From the NCBI GenBank assembly GCA_003254925.1, contig QANZ01033005.1:63083-127082 (forward strand): a stretch of DNA of 64,000 nucleotides, in the 5' to 3' direction. The translations under genes and the position numbers were made by a program. The notes beneath the pieces are model-generated. The model worked only from the letters and a program-made list of their open reading frames with translations. It ran no database searches and had not been told where the DNA came from. Source of the stretch: Chamaecrista fasciculata (taxonomy: Eukaryota > Streptophyta > Magnoliopsida > Fabales > Fabaceae). Positions 44,116-55,301 of the stretch are shown piece after piece (position 1 is the first letter of the stretch; each line of letters opens with the position of its first letter).

Positions 44116-44792
44116 AGGATAAATTACACTTTGGTACCCTATGATTTGGCCACATTCCAATTTGATACCCTAATACCCTATGGTTTAAAAAGTGACATCT
44201 TGGTATACTGTGGTATTCTCTGTTAACACTTTGGTACTCTAAGCTTTAATTCTGTTAGAAAGTTAACAGAAATTGGAAGTTTTTGAGCTATTTTGTAATT
44301 TTAACCATAACAATTTTGCAAAAATTACATATTGATCCCCCAATATTTTCAGAAAATTTTAAACAAGTCCCTGGATACATATTATCTTGGGACTAAAATG
44401 AAAACTATAAAAAAATTTTGGGGTCAAAACATAATATTTTAAAAATATAGGACAAAAGATAGAAGTACAAAATAGTCCCAATTTTGGAAAAAATTTGCAA
44501 TCTAGTCCTATTATTATGATATAAAATTTTGTATTTTTAAGGATTATTTTGAAGATATTTAAATATTTATGGGTGCGTGTTTAAGTAATTTCAACCTCTT
44601 TTTATGCATTAAAATTGCCCTTTATCTCTCAAAGATGGTTATAATTACGAAATTGCCCAAAAATGCCAATTTTCGTTAATTTTCTAACAGAATTAAAGCT
44701 CAGAGTACCAATGTGTTAACAGAGAATACCACAAGGTAGCAGAATGTCACTTTTTAAACCACAAGGTACCAAAGTATAATTTATCCAAATAA
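44116..44792. mobile_element. TIR element, 'CACTTTGGTA' family
   Basis: Left AAATTACACTTTGGTACCCT, right AAGGTACCAAAGTATAATTT, inner inverted pair TGACATCTTGGTATACTGTG / GGTAGCAGAATGTCAC. The centre again carries the TTTTGGGGTCAAAACATAAT segment. Confidence 0.6.
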
Positions 44793-44959
44793 TAATTAAC
44801 ATCGTTAGTGAAAAAATAGATAGAAGGATCTAATTCCTAAACCTTCAAAGTTTAAGGATTTAATTTTCAAAATTGATGTTATTAATAAGGTAAATTCTTT
44901 TTATATTTTTTATAAAGATCGTTAATGATAATTTTTTTTTATATTTTCTTATTTTAAAA

Positions 44960-45394
44960 ACTAATTGTTGCACCCGAAATGCGACGCGTACGACGCGAAA
45001 TGAGAGTGAAACGAATCTCGCAAACATTTTAAAAATTAATGTTTTAACATGGAGTCGTCACTAAAATTTTTAAAGAAAACTTTAGAAAATCTTTTAAAAA
45101 ATAAGTTTGTGAACTGGTCTTAAAAACAGAGTTGTGTTCGGGAGTTGGTACATGTGGGGAAGGTGTTAGGCACCCCACGACGTCTAATTACCAAATTGTG
45201 CAATTTAATTGTCTGCCAAAAATACCCTTAAACAATCACATGCAAAACGCGAGAAGTTTGGATGATCGGACTTGACCAAGGAACTGACTCCAAGGGCCTA
45301 TGTACCCCTTAAGGGGATCAAAGTACAAGTAGTTTATCTAAAAAAAATATTGTGAGTTGGTTCAGTTTTAGTTAGACCGAATAAAATGATTCCA
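44960..45394. repeat. Retroelement-related leader sequence
   Basis: Contains TGTTGCACCCGAAATGCGAC, ACATGGAGTCGTCACTAAA and GGTGTTAGGCACCCCACGAC, wording I associate with LTR or leader parts of plant retroelements. No ORF; it lies just ahead of the copia pol relic but need not belong to it. Confidence 0.35.
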
Positions 45395-46205
45395 AAGCTC
45401 TTTCATCTTTTGTTTCCCTCCTTAACAAACATTTTTCCTTAAAGGATTTAGGCACCCTCAATTATTTCATGGGTATTCATGTTGACCACATGCCTAATGG
45501 TTCTTTATTACTTTGCCAAACCAAGTACATTACAAAGATGACACTGACTTATTTGACAATCCTAAACTCTATCACTCGGTAGTGGGGGCTCTTCAATACA
45601 CTTGCATCACAAGGCCTGATCTAGCCTTTGTAGTTAACAAAGTGAGTCAGTTTATGCACCGTCCTCTCAATTATCATTGGAAAGCAGTCAAAAATCCTTC
45701 GATATCTTCAAGGTACTCCTCATCTTGGTCTCCATCTCACTAAATCCTCCTCTACTTGTTTCTCTTCCATGTGTGATGCAGATTGGGATGCTGATTCCTT
45801 GATCGTTGCTCCACATCTGGGTTTTGTGTCTTTTTTGGTAACAATTTGATTTCTTGGCAATCCATGAAACAACTTGTGGTTTCCAGGTCTTCCATTGAGG
45901 CTGAGTACAAGATTTAGCCTTGGTGGTTGCGTGCTCTGCTCACTGAACTTGCAATTCCTCAATGTCGTGAGCCTCTTGTAATATTCTGTGACAATATGAG
46001 TATTGTTCTCTTGGCTCTGAATCCTGTTCTCCATGCACGAACCAAACACATAGAGCTCAACATTTATTATGTTCCTGAGCAACTTCAGCGGGCTTAATCA
46101 CTATTTGTCATATTTCCTCTCGTGATCAAGTAGCTAATGTGTTAACAAAACCACTTGCTAATTACTTGTTTTCTTCTTCTGCAGGACAAACTCAAGGTGT
46201 CTTCA
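45395..46205 (+). pseudogene. Ty1-copia pol relic (end of RT and RNase H)
   Basis: Pieces in shifting frames match copia polyproteins in the right order: FSLKDLGTLNYFMGIHVD and [12 protein letters not shown] (45436-45540), [20 protein letters not shown] and [20 protein letters not shown] (45570-45690), [19 protein letters not shown] and SSIEAEYK (45816-45910), LVIFCDNMSIVLLALNPVLHA with TKHIEL (45977-46055). At least three frame breaks and stops. Gag, protease and integrase are absent. A polypurine tract, GAGTTTGAGGGGGGC, follows at 46214-46228. Confidence 0.8.
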
Positions 46206-46228
46206 CTACCCTTGAGTTTGAGGGGGGC

Positions 46229-46424
46229 TGATAGAGATATATGCCACGTGTCCTTGCCAACGCATTAGGTTGTTAGCATATAGTTACCTCACATTCTTTC
46301 ATTTACTAAGTTGTGTAGTGTGTAGAAGGTTATAGAACATTTCTTTATTGGTGTATATGTTCAACACTGTACTTGATGATCAATACAAGAGAGACTTATT
46401 TAGTATATTATTTTCTTCTTTTCA
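46229..46424 (+). mobile_element. Possible 3' LTR of the copia relic
   Basis: Starts TGATAGAG directly after the polypurine tract and probably ends near TTTTCA at 46424. No 5' LTR found in the window, so the right end is uncertain. Confidence 0.4.
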
Positions 46425-46452
46425 TTTTCTTTTTCGCTCTTTTAATATATAT

Positions 46453-47285
46453 AGGAGTGTTTAGCAGTCAGGTTCTGGTGGGTGAACGTAAGTAGCGAGT
46501 TAGATTTTTGTCACCCGAACCCACCTGTCAACCCATACAACCCGATGGATTCGGGTGGGTTCAGGCAAGTTGAACTATTTTTTTTAATTAAAGAAAACAG
46601 ATTATTTTATTATAGAAAATAAAAAAAAATCAGATGGTGACTTGTCTTGTTTTATTATATAGAAATAAATAAGTAAAAGAAAATAAATCATCTCATTAGG
46701 ACTTAACCCAGATCTGCATCTTCACCATATCACAAATGACGACGGCATACTGGACTGCATCAACCACTAGCGGTCGGCGGTTGCGTCGAATCGCGACGTC
46801 GATCTGCATCTTAGAGTCTTCGACGTTTCAATAGTTCAATCTTTAATTCACAACTTGAGTGTTTGCGTTGTTGTGTGAGGTGATAGTGAGAGTAGAGTGA
46901 CTCAGTGGGAGTGAGACTTTGAGTGTGAGTATGTGGCTATGAGAGTTTGAGATGCAGAGATGGCGATAGTGAGAAATAAACTAAATTCAATTGTGACTTG
47001 AGATGAGAAAATCTAAAAATGTGACCGACTTGGGAGAGTGTGAGAGAGCTTTGTGAGTGTATAGAAGATTCTAAGGTAAAGAACAACATAACTTCTCTAG
47101 TTCAATTAATTGTTTTTTTAATCGGATCGAGTTATCGGGTTTAGTCGAAGTCAATCCGATGACTCGATCAAACCGACTTGTTTTAAAAATAAATTCAGAT
47201 TCAACCATATATACCCGAACAACGACCCGACCGAACCCGATATTTACGGTCGGGTTAGTCGGGTTAATCCATTTTTACACATTAG
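46453..47285. mobile_element. Possible hAT-like element
   Basis: TAGGAGTGTTTAGCAG at the left and ATCCATTTTTACACATTAG at the right loosely mirror each other. CCGAACCCACC/GGGTGGGTTC motifs on the left and CGACCCGACCGAACCC on the right look like subterminal repeats. No clean target duplication. It holds no recognisable gene. Confidence 0.35.
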
Positions 47286-47951
47286 ATGTATATATATTCC
47301 AAAAATTACGTTTCCACTTTTTCTAAACTCAAGCTGATCATAATAGCATTTTATTGTCTTTTTTTAATCTAATTTTCTAAAATTTACCTAATAAGTAATA
47401 AGCATTTTGATATCAACAAAATTTTTAAAGTCTTACATTTCTATTGTCTTTAAAATATTAGAAGGATAATGTTTTATTGAAAAAAATTCTACATCTCTTA
47501 TTGAAAAAAAATTAATGTAAAAATTTATAAAAAAATGTTATTAGAATACTTATTAAATATTAAATAAGTTTAATTATATTTTCTCTTGCTACGTTGATTG
47601 TTTAGAAACAAGATTCTATTACCATAACGATAAGATTTTAGTTACAAATGAAATAAAATATAAAAATTATAATTATAAAAAAATAATTAAGAACTAATAA
47701 AGATTGCAAACTACATAGATCAACAAACTAATCAAACTTAGCTTTTTTTCTTTTTTATAATTTGCTCAAGAACTTGTTGAAAATGCTTTTAATAACTGGA
47801 TTTTCGGCAACAAGAAAAAAAATCTTCGCTTTAATTTCTTTTCAAAGTTTGCATGTTTCACTTTCAGTCACGAACTAATCAAAAGTCAAAACAATGAAAG
47901 GGTCTCACACTCACATGAAGATGAATTAGCGGATTTCCAGATATATCAAAA
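47286..47951. other. AT-rich intergenic sequence
   Basis: Nothing recognised. Confidence 0.5.
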
Positions 47952-48049
47952 TATCAACGATTCTGAAAATTTCAGTACGACACCAACATAATAACTTTTT
48001 ATATATTAAAAATATTAATAATAGCTGTAACGAGCCCACCGACCTCCAT

Positions 48050-48229
48050 TTTTTTTTTTTAAGGTATCCCAGCCCGACAGGCAAATGACAAATTTTCCGC
48101 GGATCTGTGCTTCATTTAAGGGTCTACCGCTGACCAATTGGTTGCTGCATACACAAGGCGGTATTCGAACTCCCGACCTTGCTTAAGCGACCTAGTGAGC
48201 TCGACTACTAGGCCAACCAAGCTTGGTTT
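48050..48229 (-). mobile_element. tRNA-derived SINE inserted in copy B
   Basis: Minus strand: CCAAGCTTGGTTGGCCTAGT with A-box-like TTGGCCTAGTAGTCGAGCTC, B-box-like GAGTTCGAATACCGCC, and an A tail (T run at 48050-48060). Flanked by CCGACCTCCAT at 48039-48049 and 48230-48240. Confidence 0.88.
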
Positions 48230-48259
48230 CCGACCTCCATCTTTTATTTATTTAATTTT

Positions 48260-48719
48260 GGCCAAAGTTCTATTTTGGTCATTCATATTTGCTTAAAGTT
48301 TCGTTTTGGTCCCTCAAGTTTTTCTCATTCTGTTTTGGTCTCTCAAGTTTTTAAAAAGTTTCACCGTTAGTCCCTAACTCTTTCCCATCCACTTTTTCTG
48401 TTAAAAAAAAAAAGAAAAAAAAAACTAACTTTCATCTCCAAACAATTTTTTTCTTTTACAAAAGGGAAAGACCTTAATGCAAAATAGCAAAATTGTTAGA
48501 AATGAAAGTTAGTTTTTTCTTCTTTTTTTTTTTTTTACAGAAAAAGTGGATGAAAAAGAGTTAGAGACCAACGGTGAAACTTTTTGGAAACTTGAAGGAC
48601 TAAAACGAAACTTTAAACAAACATGAGGGATCAAAATGGAACAAAAAAAACTTGAGGGACCAAAACAAAACTTTGAGCAAACATGAGAGACCAAAATATG
48701 GCTTTGGCCTTTATTTTTT
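48260..48719. mobile_element. Mutator-like MITE inserted in copy B
   Basis: GGCCAAAGTTCTATTTTGGT ... inverse end CAAAATATGGCTTTGGCC. Flanks TTTAATTTT and TTTATTTTT agree at 8 of 9 bases. Same family as 22936-23442 and 29550-30306. Confidence 0.8.
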
Positions 48720-49232
48720 TTTGGTGAGGGCAATTATTTCATGTACAAAATTCAAAGGACTGAATTACACTTCTGCATTGTTATGAAAAAAAAAATCAAT
48801 ATGGAAAAAATAATCTCACGGTCTTATTAATAACAATAATTTTGACCTAATAATAAGCATTTTACTTGGCCAAAAAATAATAATAATAAGCATTTTCGTC
48901 GCATATTTTTTTTCCTCAAAACTCCGGCCATGATGCCGGCAACAATTATCAGAAGCCATTGGACGCGAAATTCTAAATGATTTTGACAGAGCGAGACTAC
49001 ATATTTTCCCAGAAATTCTCCAACAATTCCACATGAAATTCACAATTATTCATATAATAAATATAATTATACACATTCAAACCCAGAAATACATGTAAAG
49101 ATGAACACAGACTGAGAAATCAAACAGACTAACAGAGCATCGTGAGAATACAGATTGATACATATATAGGTAGATTAGCAAGTTCGATCATACTGAGAAT
49201 CTGAGAAGATCGAGAGAAGGTAAATAGGTAGA

Positions 49233-49571
49233 TTAGCAAGTTCGGTCGTACTGAGATTTACAGCCGCTACCGCCATTTTTGGAGGGAAGGCAGCTACGAT
49301 AGCCTGAACCGCTACAACCACTCACAGAAGCCTTATTCGAGCTCCCTGTGTTCCCACTGCTACTCGAACTCAGATCGTAAAGCATTCTCGCTACGCGCGT
49401 ATGAATCGCCAGCTCCGCTTCTAAGTCGTCGCCGATCAGGCAATTGACGGCGCCGCCGCACTCCGCCGCAGCGTCGAAGCTCGCGTTCACCTTCGCCGCG
49501 CTCAGATGTGCGAGTGCCGCCAGTATGATGATCGAAACGATGAGAAATGGTAGCGAGATGAATTTGTGCAT
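49233..49571 (-). CDS. RALF-like peptide precursor (112 aa), duplicate B
   Basis: Same layout as duplicate A: signal peptide (1-26), CGGAVNC (38-44), HTRVARML (57-64), Ser/Asn linker, C-x8-C, LPSKNGGSG, C-x7-C, stop. Differences from A are few and mostly conservative (Ala/Asp in the signal, KVNASFDAAAEC against KVNAVAAEC, Lys for Glu and Asp for Asn between the last two Cys), so both copies look maintained. A 59-base tandem repeat spans the stop codon and 3' side (GGTAGATTAGCAAGTTCG at about 49169 and 49228), leaving the reading frame intact. The 3' flank carries transposon insertions not found in A. Confidence 0.88.
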   Translation of the reverse strand: MHKFISLPFLIVSIIILAALAHLSAAKVNASFDAAAECGGAVNCLIGDDLEAELAIHTRVARMLYDLSSSSSGNTGSSNKASVSGCSGSGYRSCLPSKNGGSGCKSQYDRTC

Positions 49572-49745
49572 TTTGACGCTTCTCTTTCTAGATCTTTCTC
49601 TCTCACTCTCTTTGTAGCTGTGTGGTTTGGGCTTTCAATGGGCCTTCTTCTTCGTCAATTTCCTTATGTGTGTGTTGAGGACGAAGAAGATGATTCGTTA
49701 TAAATATAATAATAAGCATGATGGTTTTCTTTATTGGAACAATTA

Positions 49746-52132
49746 TAAGAATGATGATTGACTTTGGCAAGAATGATGATGGACTCTACCTGCTCCAATA
49801 TCTTATTAACATAAGTCAAAATTTTTAATTAGTCCTAAATGTATGAGGTAATTTTAAATTAGTCCTAAATATTTTATAATTTATCAAATTGATCCTAAAC
49901 TTACTCATTTATCAATATAAGAATTTTATGTACTCATGCATACGGGCACACCAAGCCCCTAGTCTTATATTATACGGCTCCACCTCTTTATGGTTGGTCA
50001 AAATTCTTGAATTAAAAAAATTAAAAAAGAAAAAGAAATCACCCACTTTCCTCTAGCCCACGTTCTCTCAAGTCTCACCCCATACAAGTTACTTTTGATT
50101 TTCATGAATATTTTAAGCTCCATAAAAAAAGGATAAATTACACTTTGGTACCCTATAGTTTGGTCATATTTCACTTTAGTATCCAGTGATTCAAAAAGTG
50201 ACACTTTAGTACCATGTGATATTCTCTCTTAACAAATTATTTTAAAATAATTTTATATTTTACATACATATTTACGTGCCTGTTACGGCACGCAATGCCT
50301 CTAGTTTTAAATTATTCAATTGCTAGAATGTTGGTTTTCCATTCTTGTCAAAAGAAATAAAAATGAAGTATCAACGCAAATAGTTGGATTTGAATGAGTT
50401 TAACTAAATGTTATCTCATTCATGTAGAAAAAAATTATTGGCTAAACTGTAGATTTGGTCATATATCTTTTGTTCAATTCCTAATTTAGTCTCATATATT
50501 TTTTATTATATTTTTTGTCCTATATCTTTTTTTTCCGATTTAGTCTCATATCTTTGGGTTAATTGTAAAATTTATCTTATATCTTTGGGTCAGGTTTAGA
50601 AGTTGTCTCATATCTTTATAAAATGATCAACTAATAGTTGATTCTTTTGTAAAAATATAAAATCAATTACTCTGCAACTTGATTAAAAGATATGAGACAA
50701 AAAATGATATGAAATCAAAATTGGGATCTTTTGCAAAAATATAGGACCAAAACTGCAACAAAAAAAGATAGGACCAAGTTGGCAATTGAGCAAAAGATAT
50801 GGAACTAAATTTACACTTTGACCAAAATTATTTAATTATTATCAATTTTTTTTCTTTGCGGTTTAAGTATTTGTCATTAACAAATAACAATCATGTTTAA
50901 TCTTTTTATTGGCTTACATTTATTGGATGATTTCACTCCAACCTCTCTGTTTTTTGCCCCTATTTTGTTAGCAAATTGTGCTAGTTGTGATTGTGATGAT
51001 AGTGTAGGATCAGAGTTGGCCGATATGGGTTGTTAGTTTGGTTCAAGTGTTGTTTCTTAATAGTGGAGCTTGTTTGTGTTTGTGTGTTTTGTGATTTTGA
51101 TGAATTCTTGATGTAATGTGAGGTTTATTTTTATGTGACCAAACCAACTTTTAAAAGTCACATCTCTAATAGAAATGGAACTTCAAAATGTCAGTTTATT
51201 TAATTCTTTATATTTGTGTTATTTCATGAATCAAATAGTTTGTTTCAATTTTTCAATTAAATTGTAGTTTTAGTATAAATTTAAACTTTAAAAAATAAAT
51301 TTATATCTTAAAAAAGTAAAAATTAAAGAATGATGATGTTTTTGCGAGAATTAATATACTAAAGTAAAGAGGTTGTTTTGGTCAAAATTGATCAGCAGTG
51401 TGCAGTTGATACATTGTGCATTTTGTGCTCTAATATAATATAAATATAGTACGCCCTTTACCAAACAAACGTGACTTCTTCAAATCATATTAGACCAAAA
51501 ATAAGGATTGAATTTGGCCTTAAAAAATATATATAGACAACAATAATCAATTTAACGAAAAAAAAAAATCAACCAGCTTAGAAGGTTAAGGTGGGATGTC
51601 CCTTTCAGTGGGATGGCTTATATATATATGGAGTATGATGATTGATGAGTTGGGGGCATTATTGAAAACTTTGTGTTTCTTTCATTAAATGCCAATTTGC
51701 CAATCAATTATGACTTTTTTTTCTTAAATTCACACCAAAATCATACCTTAAATTTACATATAATTAAGTTAGATCAACTTATATTTTCTTAAAGCGCTGA
51801 GCTAGTCATACTTCATATGGCTCACTAAGGTTAGTTCCTTTCACTAATTAACCCTAGTTAACACATAAATATAGTTTTGAAGTATTTGGAATTTTAGTTT
51901 AATATAATTTCTTAGTATGAAAAGGGTAATTTCTTACGAACAAAAGTAATACCTAATACACTTTATTAAAGTATTTTAAGAAATCCAAAATCATCAAATT
52001 GGAATCCTAATTGTTGATAAAGATGCTCATGTTCAATGTTAACATCAATATCTTAAAGCAAATTTACTTTTGAATAAAATATAACAGCTGGATGAAGATA
52101 ACTATAATTATATTAACTCCTTAAGTCAAATG
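49746..52132. other. Intergenic region with TIR-element debris
   Basis: 50132-50225 is a one-armed fragment of the 'CACTTTGGTA' family. About 50435-50825 is a TIR element (left TTTGGTCATATATCTTTTGT, right inverse CAAAAGATATGGAACTAAA). 50935-51120 looks less AT-rich and shows no protein I recognise. The rest is filler. Confidence 0.4.
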
Positions 52133-52140
52133 TTATATAC

Positions 52141-52820
52141 CATAGTGCAAAAAACCGGATCGGCCATTGACCCGGTGGAAGGCTCGGGTCACTGGTTCAA
52201 TGGTTCAACCGCTGGGTCACTGGTTCAACCGGTTGAGCCGGTTTACTTAAAAAATACATTTTCAAATATACATATTCATCAAATACACATTAATATCTTA
52301 CAATAATTTAAATATAAAGTAAAAATTAAACACTTTGGTACCCTTTGGAGCTATTTTGCAATTTTAACCATAACAAGTTTTGTAAAAATTATATATTAAC
52401 CCCAAAATTTTTTTAAACTTTTCATTTTATTTCCTAGATAATATGTAATTTTAAAGTCAAGTTACAAATGATGTTAGAATTTTGGAAGACAAGTTAGATA
52501 AAATAAATAATATATACATACCTAATATACATAAGAAGCAAGTCAGTCCAGTGGGAGCAGTCCGCCAAGCCATTCATCATGTACATGGTTCGATTCCCAC
52601 CACACAAATTTTGAAGAATTTTGCGTGAATTAAGCCAAGGTGGGCCAACTCAGCGGTCCAGCTAGCGGTTCAGCGGTTTTGGCAAGAACCGGCGGTTCAA
52701 CCCGGATATTGAACGGTTCAACAGCAAAGCGGTCTAATTAACTGGTCCGGACCGGCTCACCATCCGGTTCAGCGGTTTCCGGTCTGAACCGGCCGGTCCG
52801 GTCCGGTTCTTCACACTATG
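52141..52820. mobile_element. hAT-type element with a tRNA-like interior
   Basis: Ends CATAGTGCAAAAAACCGG and the inverse CCGGTTCTTCACACTATG, with 8-base target duplication TTATATAC at 52133-52140 and 52821-52828. Both arms are dense in GGTTCAACCG/CCGGTTCAGC motifs. Inside, about 52527-52600, a tRNA-like segment has A-box-like TCAGTCCAGTGGGAGCAG and B-box GGTTCGATTCCCAC. No transposase ORF. Confidence 0.85.
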
Positions 52821-52828
52821 TTATATAC

Positions 52829-53640
52829 TACTATTAAAAAAAGTTTGTTTTAATGCGTTTCCATAATTATGAATTTATGATATTTACTTATTTAGACCTC
52901 AGTTTAATGTGATAGGTCAATATCTCAAGTTGGTCCTAATGTATTTGATAGATTTTAAACTAATCTTAAATATTTTATTTATTTTAGGTTGGTCTTATAT
53001 ATTTTTATAATTTCTCAAATTGATGCCAAACTACTAAAGGTGGTTATATATATATATATATATATATCATGTTACATGTTTGGATACGATGAATTCAAAG
53101 TTATAAGTTAAATCAATTGGAATCGTTAACAAATAAAGTCAAATCAAGTCATTAAAATGCGCTGCTTATTTCATGGTCAAATTAACGAAGTTAGTCATAT
53201 TTCTCTTATTTGAAGTCCGAATGCGACGATTTTGAAATTATATCTTAACTCTTGAAGAGTTCTTTATTTGTCCAACTGAAACCGTTAACAAATAAGATCA
53301 AATCATATTCCAAAATTAGTTTATACTTCCAAGATTTTCACTTTTATTCTCAAACCTTTTTAAGGCGCGATTTGAGCTTGTTTGTTGATTGTCTCATTTG
53401 GACAAAGAAATAACTCTTTAAGAGTTAAGACATAGTTTCAGAATCGTCTCATTTAGACTTGGGACGAGATGAATATAATTTTGATAGTGAAACAAACGAC
53501 TCATTTTTAAAATTTGTTTTGACCTTGTTTGTTAACGATAGAGAAAATGATTCGTAGAAAACAACCTATAACTCTAGATTCATTATCTAAAATGAGCCAA
53601 ATGTGATCATATTTAGTAGTTTAATACCAATTTGAGAAAT
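52829..53640. repeat. Decayed TIR element related to 4555-5050
   Basis: Left GTTGGTCCTAATGTATTTGA and TTAGGTTGGTCTTATATATT; right TTAATACCAATTTGAGAAAT. Inner GAATGCGACGATTTTG / GACTTGGGACGAGATGAATA phrases are shared with 3200-3260 and 4740-4760. A TA run lies at about 53046-53068. No gene. Confidence 0.4.
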
Positions 53641-53656
53641 TATAAAAAGACGTAGA

Positions 53657-53658
<2 letters not shown>

Positions 53659-53696
<38 letters not shown>
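53659..53696. repeat. (AT)n microsatellite
   Basis: About 19 AT units. Confidence 0.95.
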
Positions 53697-53703
<7 letters not shown>

Positions 53704-53789
53704 GGTTTTTGTCTACTCACACTCTTAGTCTCCACTTTGTCAAAATGTTTGAGATTTTTAGCTTTGTGTTTGGTTCTTCCTGTAGCAAT

Positions 53790-54330
53790 TAAGGCTTATT
53801 TAGAAGTCCCTAACGAGTGGGTAGCTAATGAGAAGACATCAAAAGGCACAAGTTAGCTCTTGCGCCGTCATGTGGGCCGCCGACCCAAATTAGGTCTTCC
53901 CGTGGCGCAAGTATCTAAGAGGTGTATGACATCAGCACGAGTGCTTCAACGCGATTTTAGGTTATTCGTTACTTGGTGAAGAGAGTCCCACGGCGCACGC
54001 AAGTTAAAAGGTAAAGATATGTTTTGGACGGCCAGGATTCAAGATATCAAGATACAGCGAAAAAATTCCGGATATTTCGCTGTGCCGCGGATCTGCGCCT
54101 CCGGCGCACCCAACGACCCAAGGAAAATTTGTTCCTTGACTTGCGGACCAAGTCGACTACTCAAGCCTATAAACAGAACTCGACTTTTCTCATTTGTATA
54201 CGATTAGTAGATCCCAAAATTTGTACTCTCTATTCTCTTATAATAATATTGGCAGTGCTCCACGGAGACGTAGGCATAATTGGCTGAACTCCATGATCAA
54301 ATCTTGTGTGTTCTTTCTATATTCAATATG
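53790..54330 (+). mobile_element. LTR remnant
   Basis: A GC-richer island with CCTATAAACAGAACTCGAC (TATA-like, near 54165) and GGAGACGTAGGCATAATTGG, a phrase typical of the R/U5 part of plant LTRs. Boundaries and family are uncertain; no coding region. Confidence 0.45.
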
Positions 54331-55301
54331 TTTGGGTGAGATATTCTGTATTCCGCATATATCCCCATAACACTTCCTCTCTAGATTAGTGAGTTGCAGA
54401 TTTCTTTCCCTCAATCTTCTCAATTCTAAGATAAGTAACACTCTTAATCTCCCTTATTTTTCCAGCAATTGGGACCAATTTATGGTGTTGACCTTTGTAA
54501 TAGTAATATCTGTCAACGTGTTTCAACTTTTAAGCTTTAAGGCGTCCGGATTTGATTGGATTAGTCCGAACTCTAAGGCTTTTGGGACACATGAAATACC
54601 TAATAACCCAAAACTCAAAAGCATTGTGTTATTTGTTTTGAAAACTTCAAAAAGGAAACCGAGTGGTTTTTATTAAATTAGACAAAGAAAGCTTACACAT
54701 CGTCGTTTGTTATTGTTGTTGAATGTTGATGTTTTAAATTTTTTTAAATATTAAAATACTAGTGGATAGTGAATGAGATTAAAAAAATAAAAAAATACCT
54801 ACAACAATACTTAATGTTCTAGTATTGAAAGGAACTATGAAACTATATATTACAGAAAATATTATACAAAGCTAAGTCATACTTCACGAGTTCATGTCTA
54901 CCTAATGCTAGTTTTACCTTGTTTTATTTATTTACTAGTATGAGACCCGTGCACTTGCACGGGCTTTCCTTTGCATTTCATTGTCCTGGACAATTCTCAT
55001 TACATGCAGAAACTATGACTTGAGATATGTGATTAAGTAGTAACAATATATATCATACATAATGCATAACTATAAAGTTGTTTATTATGATTACAATCCA
55101 AAATATGAAGTTACTTGGCAATTACAGTACTTGAGAGTAGTTAGGCAACAATATCATCTATCAGATCACCAATACACAAAATAACTTGCTAGTAAAGTAT
55201 CAATTAATTATCATTACAACTTAGAAGTTAACATGAAGTGAAAGGAAAGGAAACGAAATACTGAAAAGATATGGAATAGGTAAACGGTATCGTTTAAACA
55301 T

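Larger units (their letters stand above)
47952..49745. repeat. Segmental duplication, copy B (contains a RALF gene)
   Basis: Counterpart of 41880-43081. The extra length comes mainly from a SINE (48050-48229) and a Mutator MITE (48260-48719), both absent from copy A at the matching place (between ACGAGCCCACC... and GGTGAGGGCAATTATTTCAT), so they were inserted after the copies separated. Confidence 0.85.

Noticed and set aside
52527..52600. Intact tRNA gene
   Set aside because: A and B boxes are recognisable, but I cannot draw a full cloverleaf with an acceptor stem; treated as a tRNA-like part of the hAT element.
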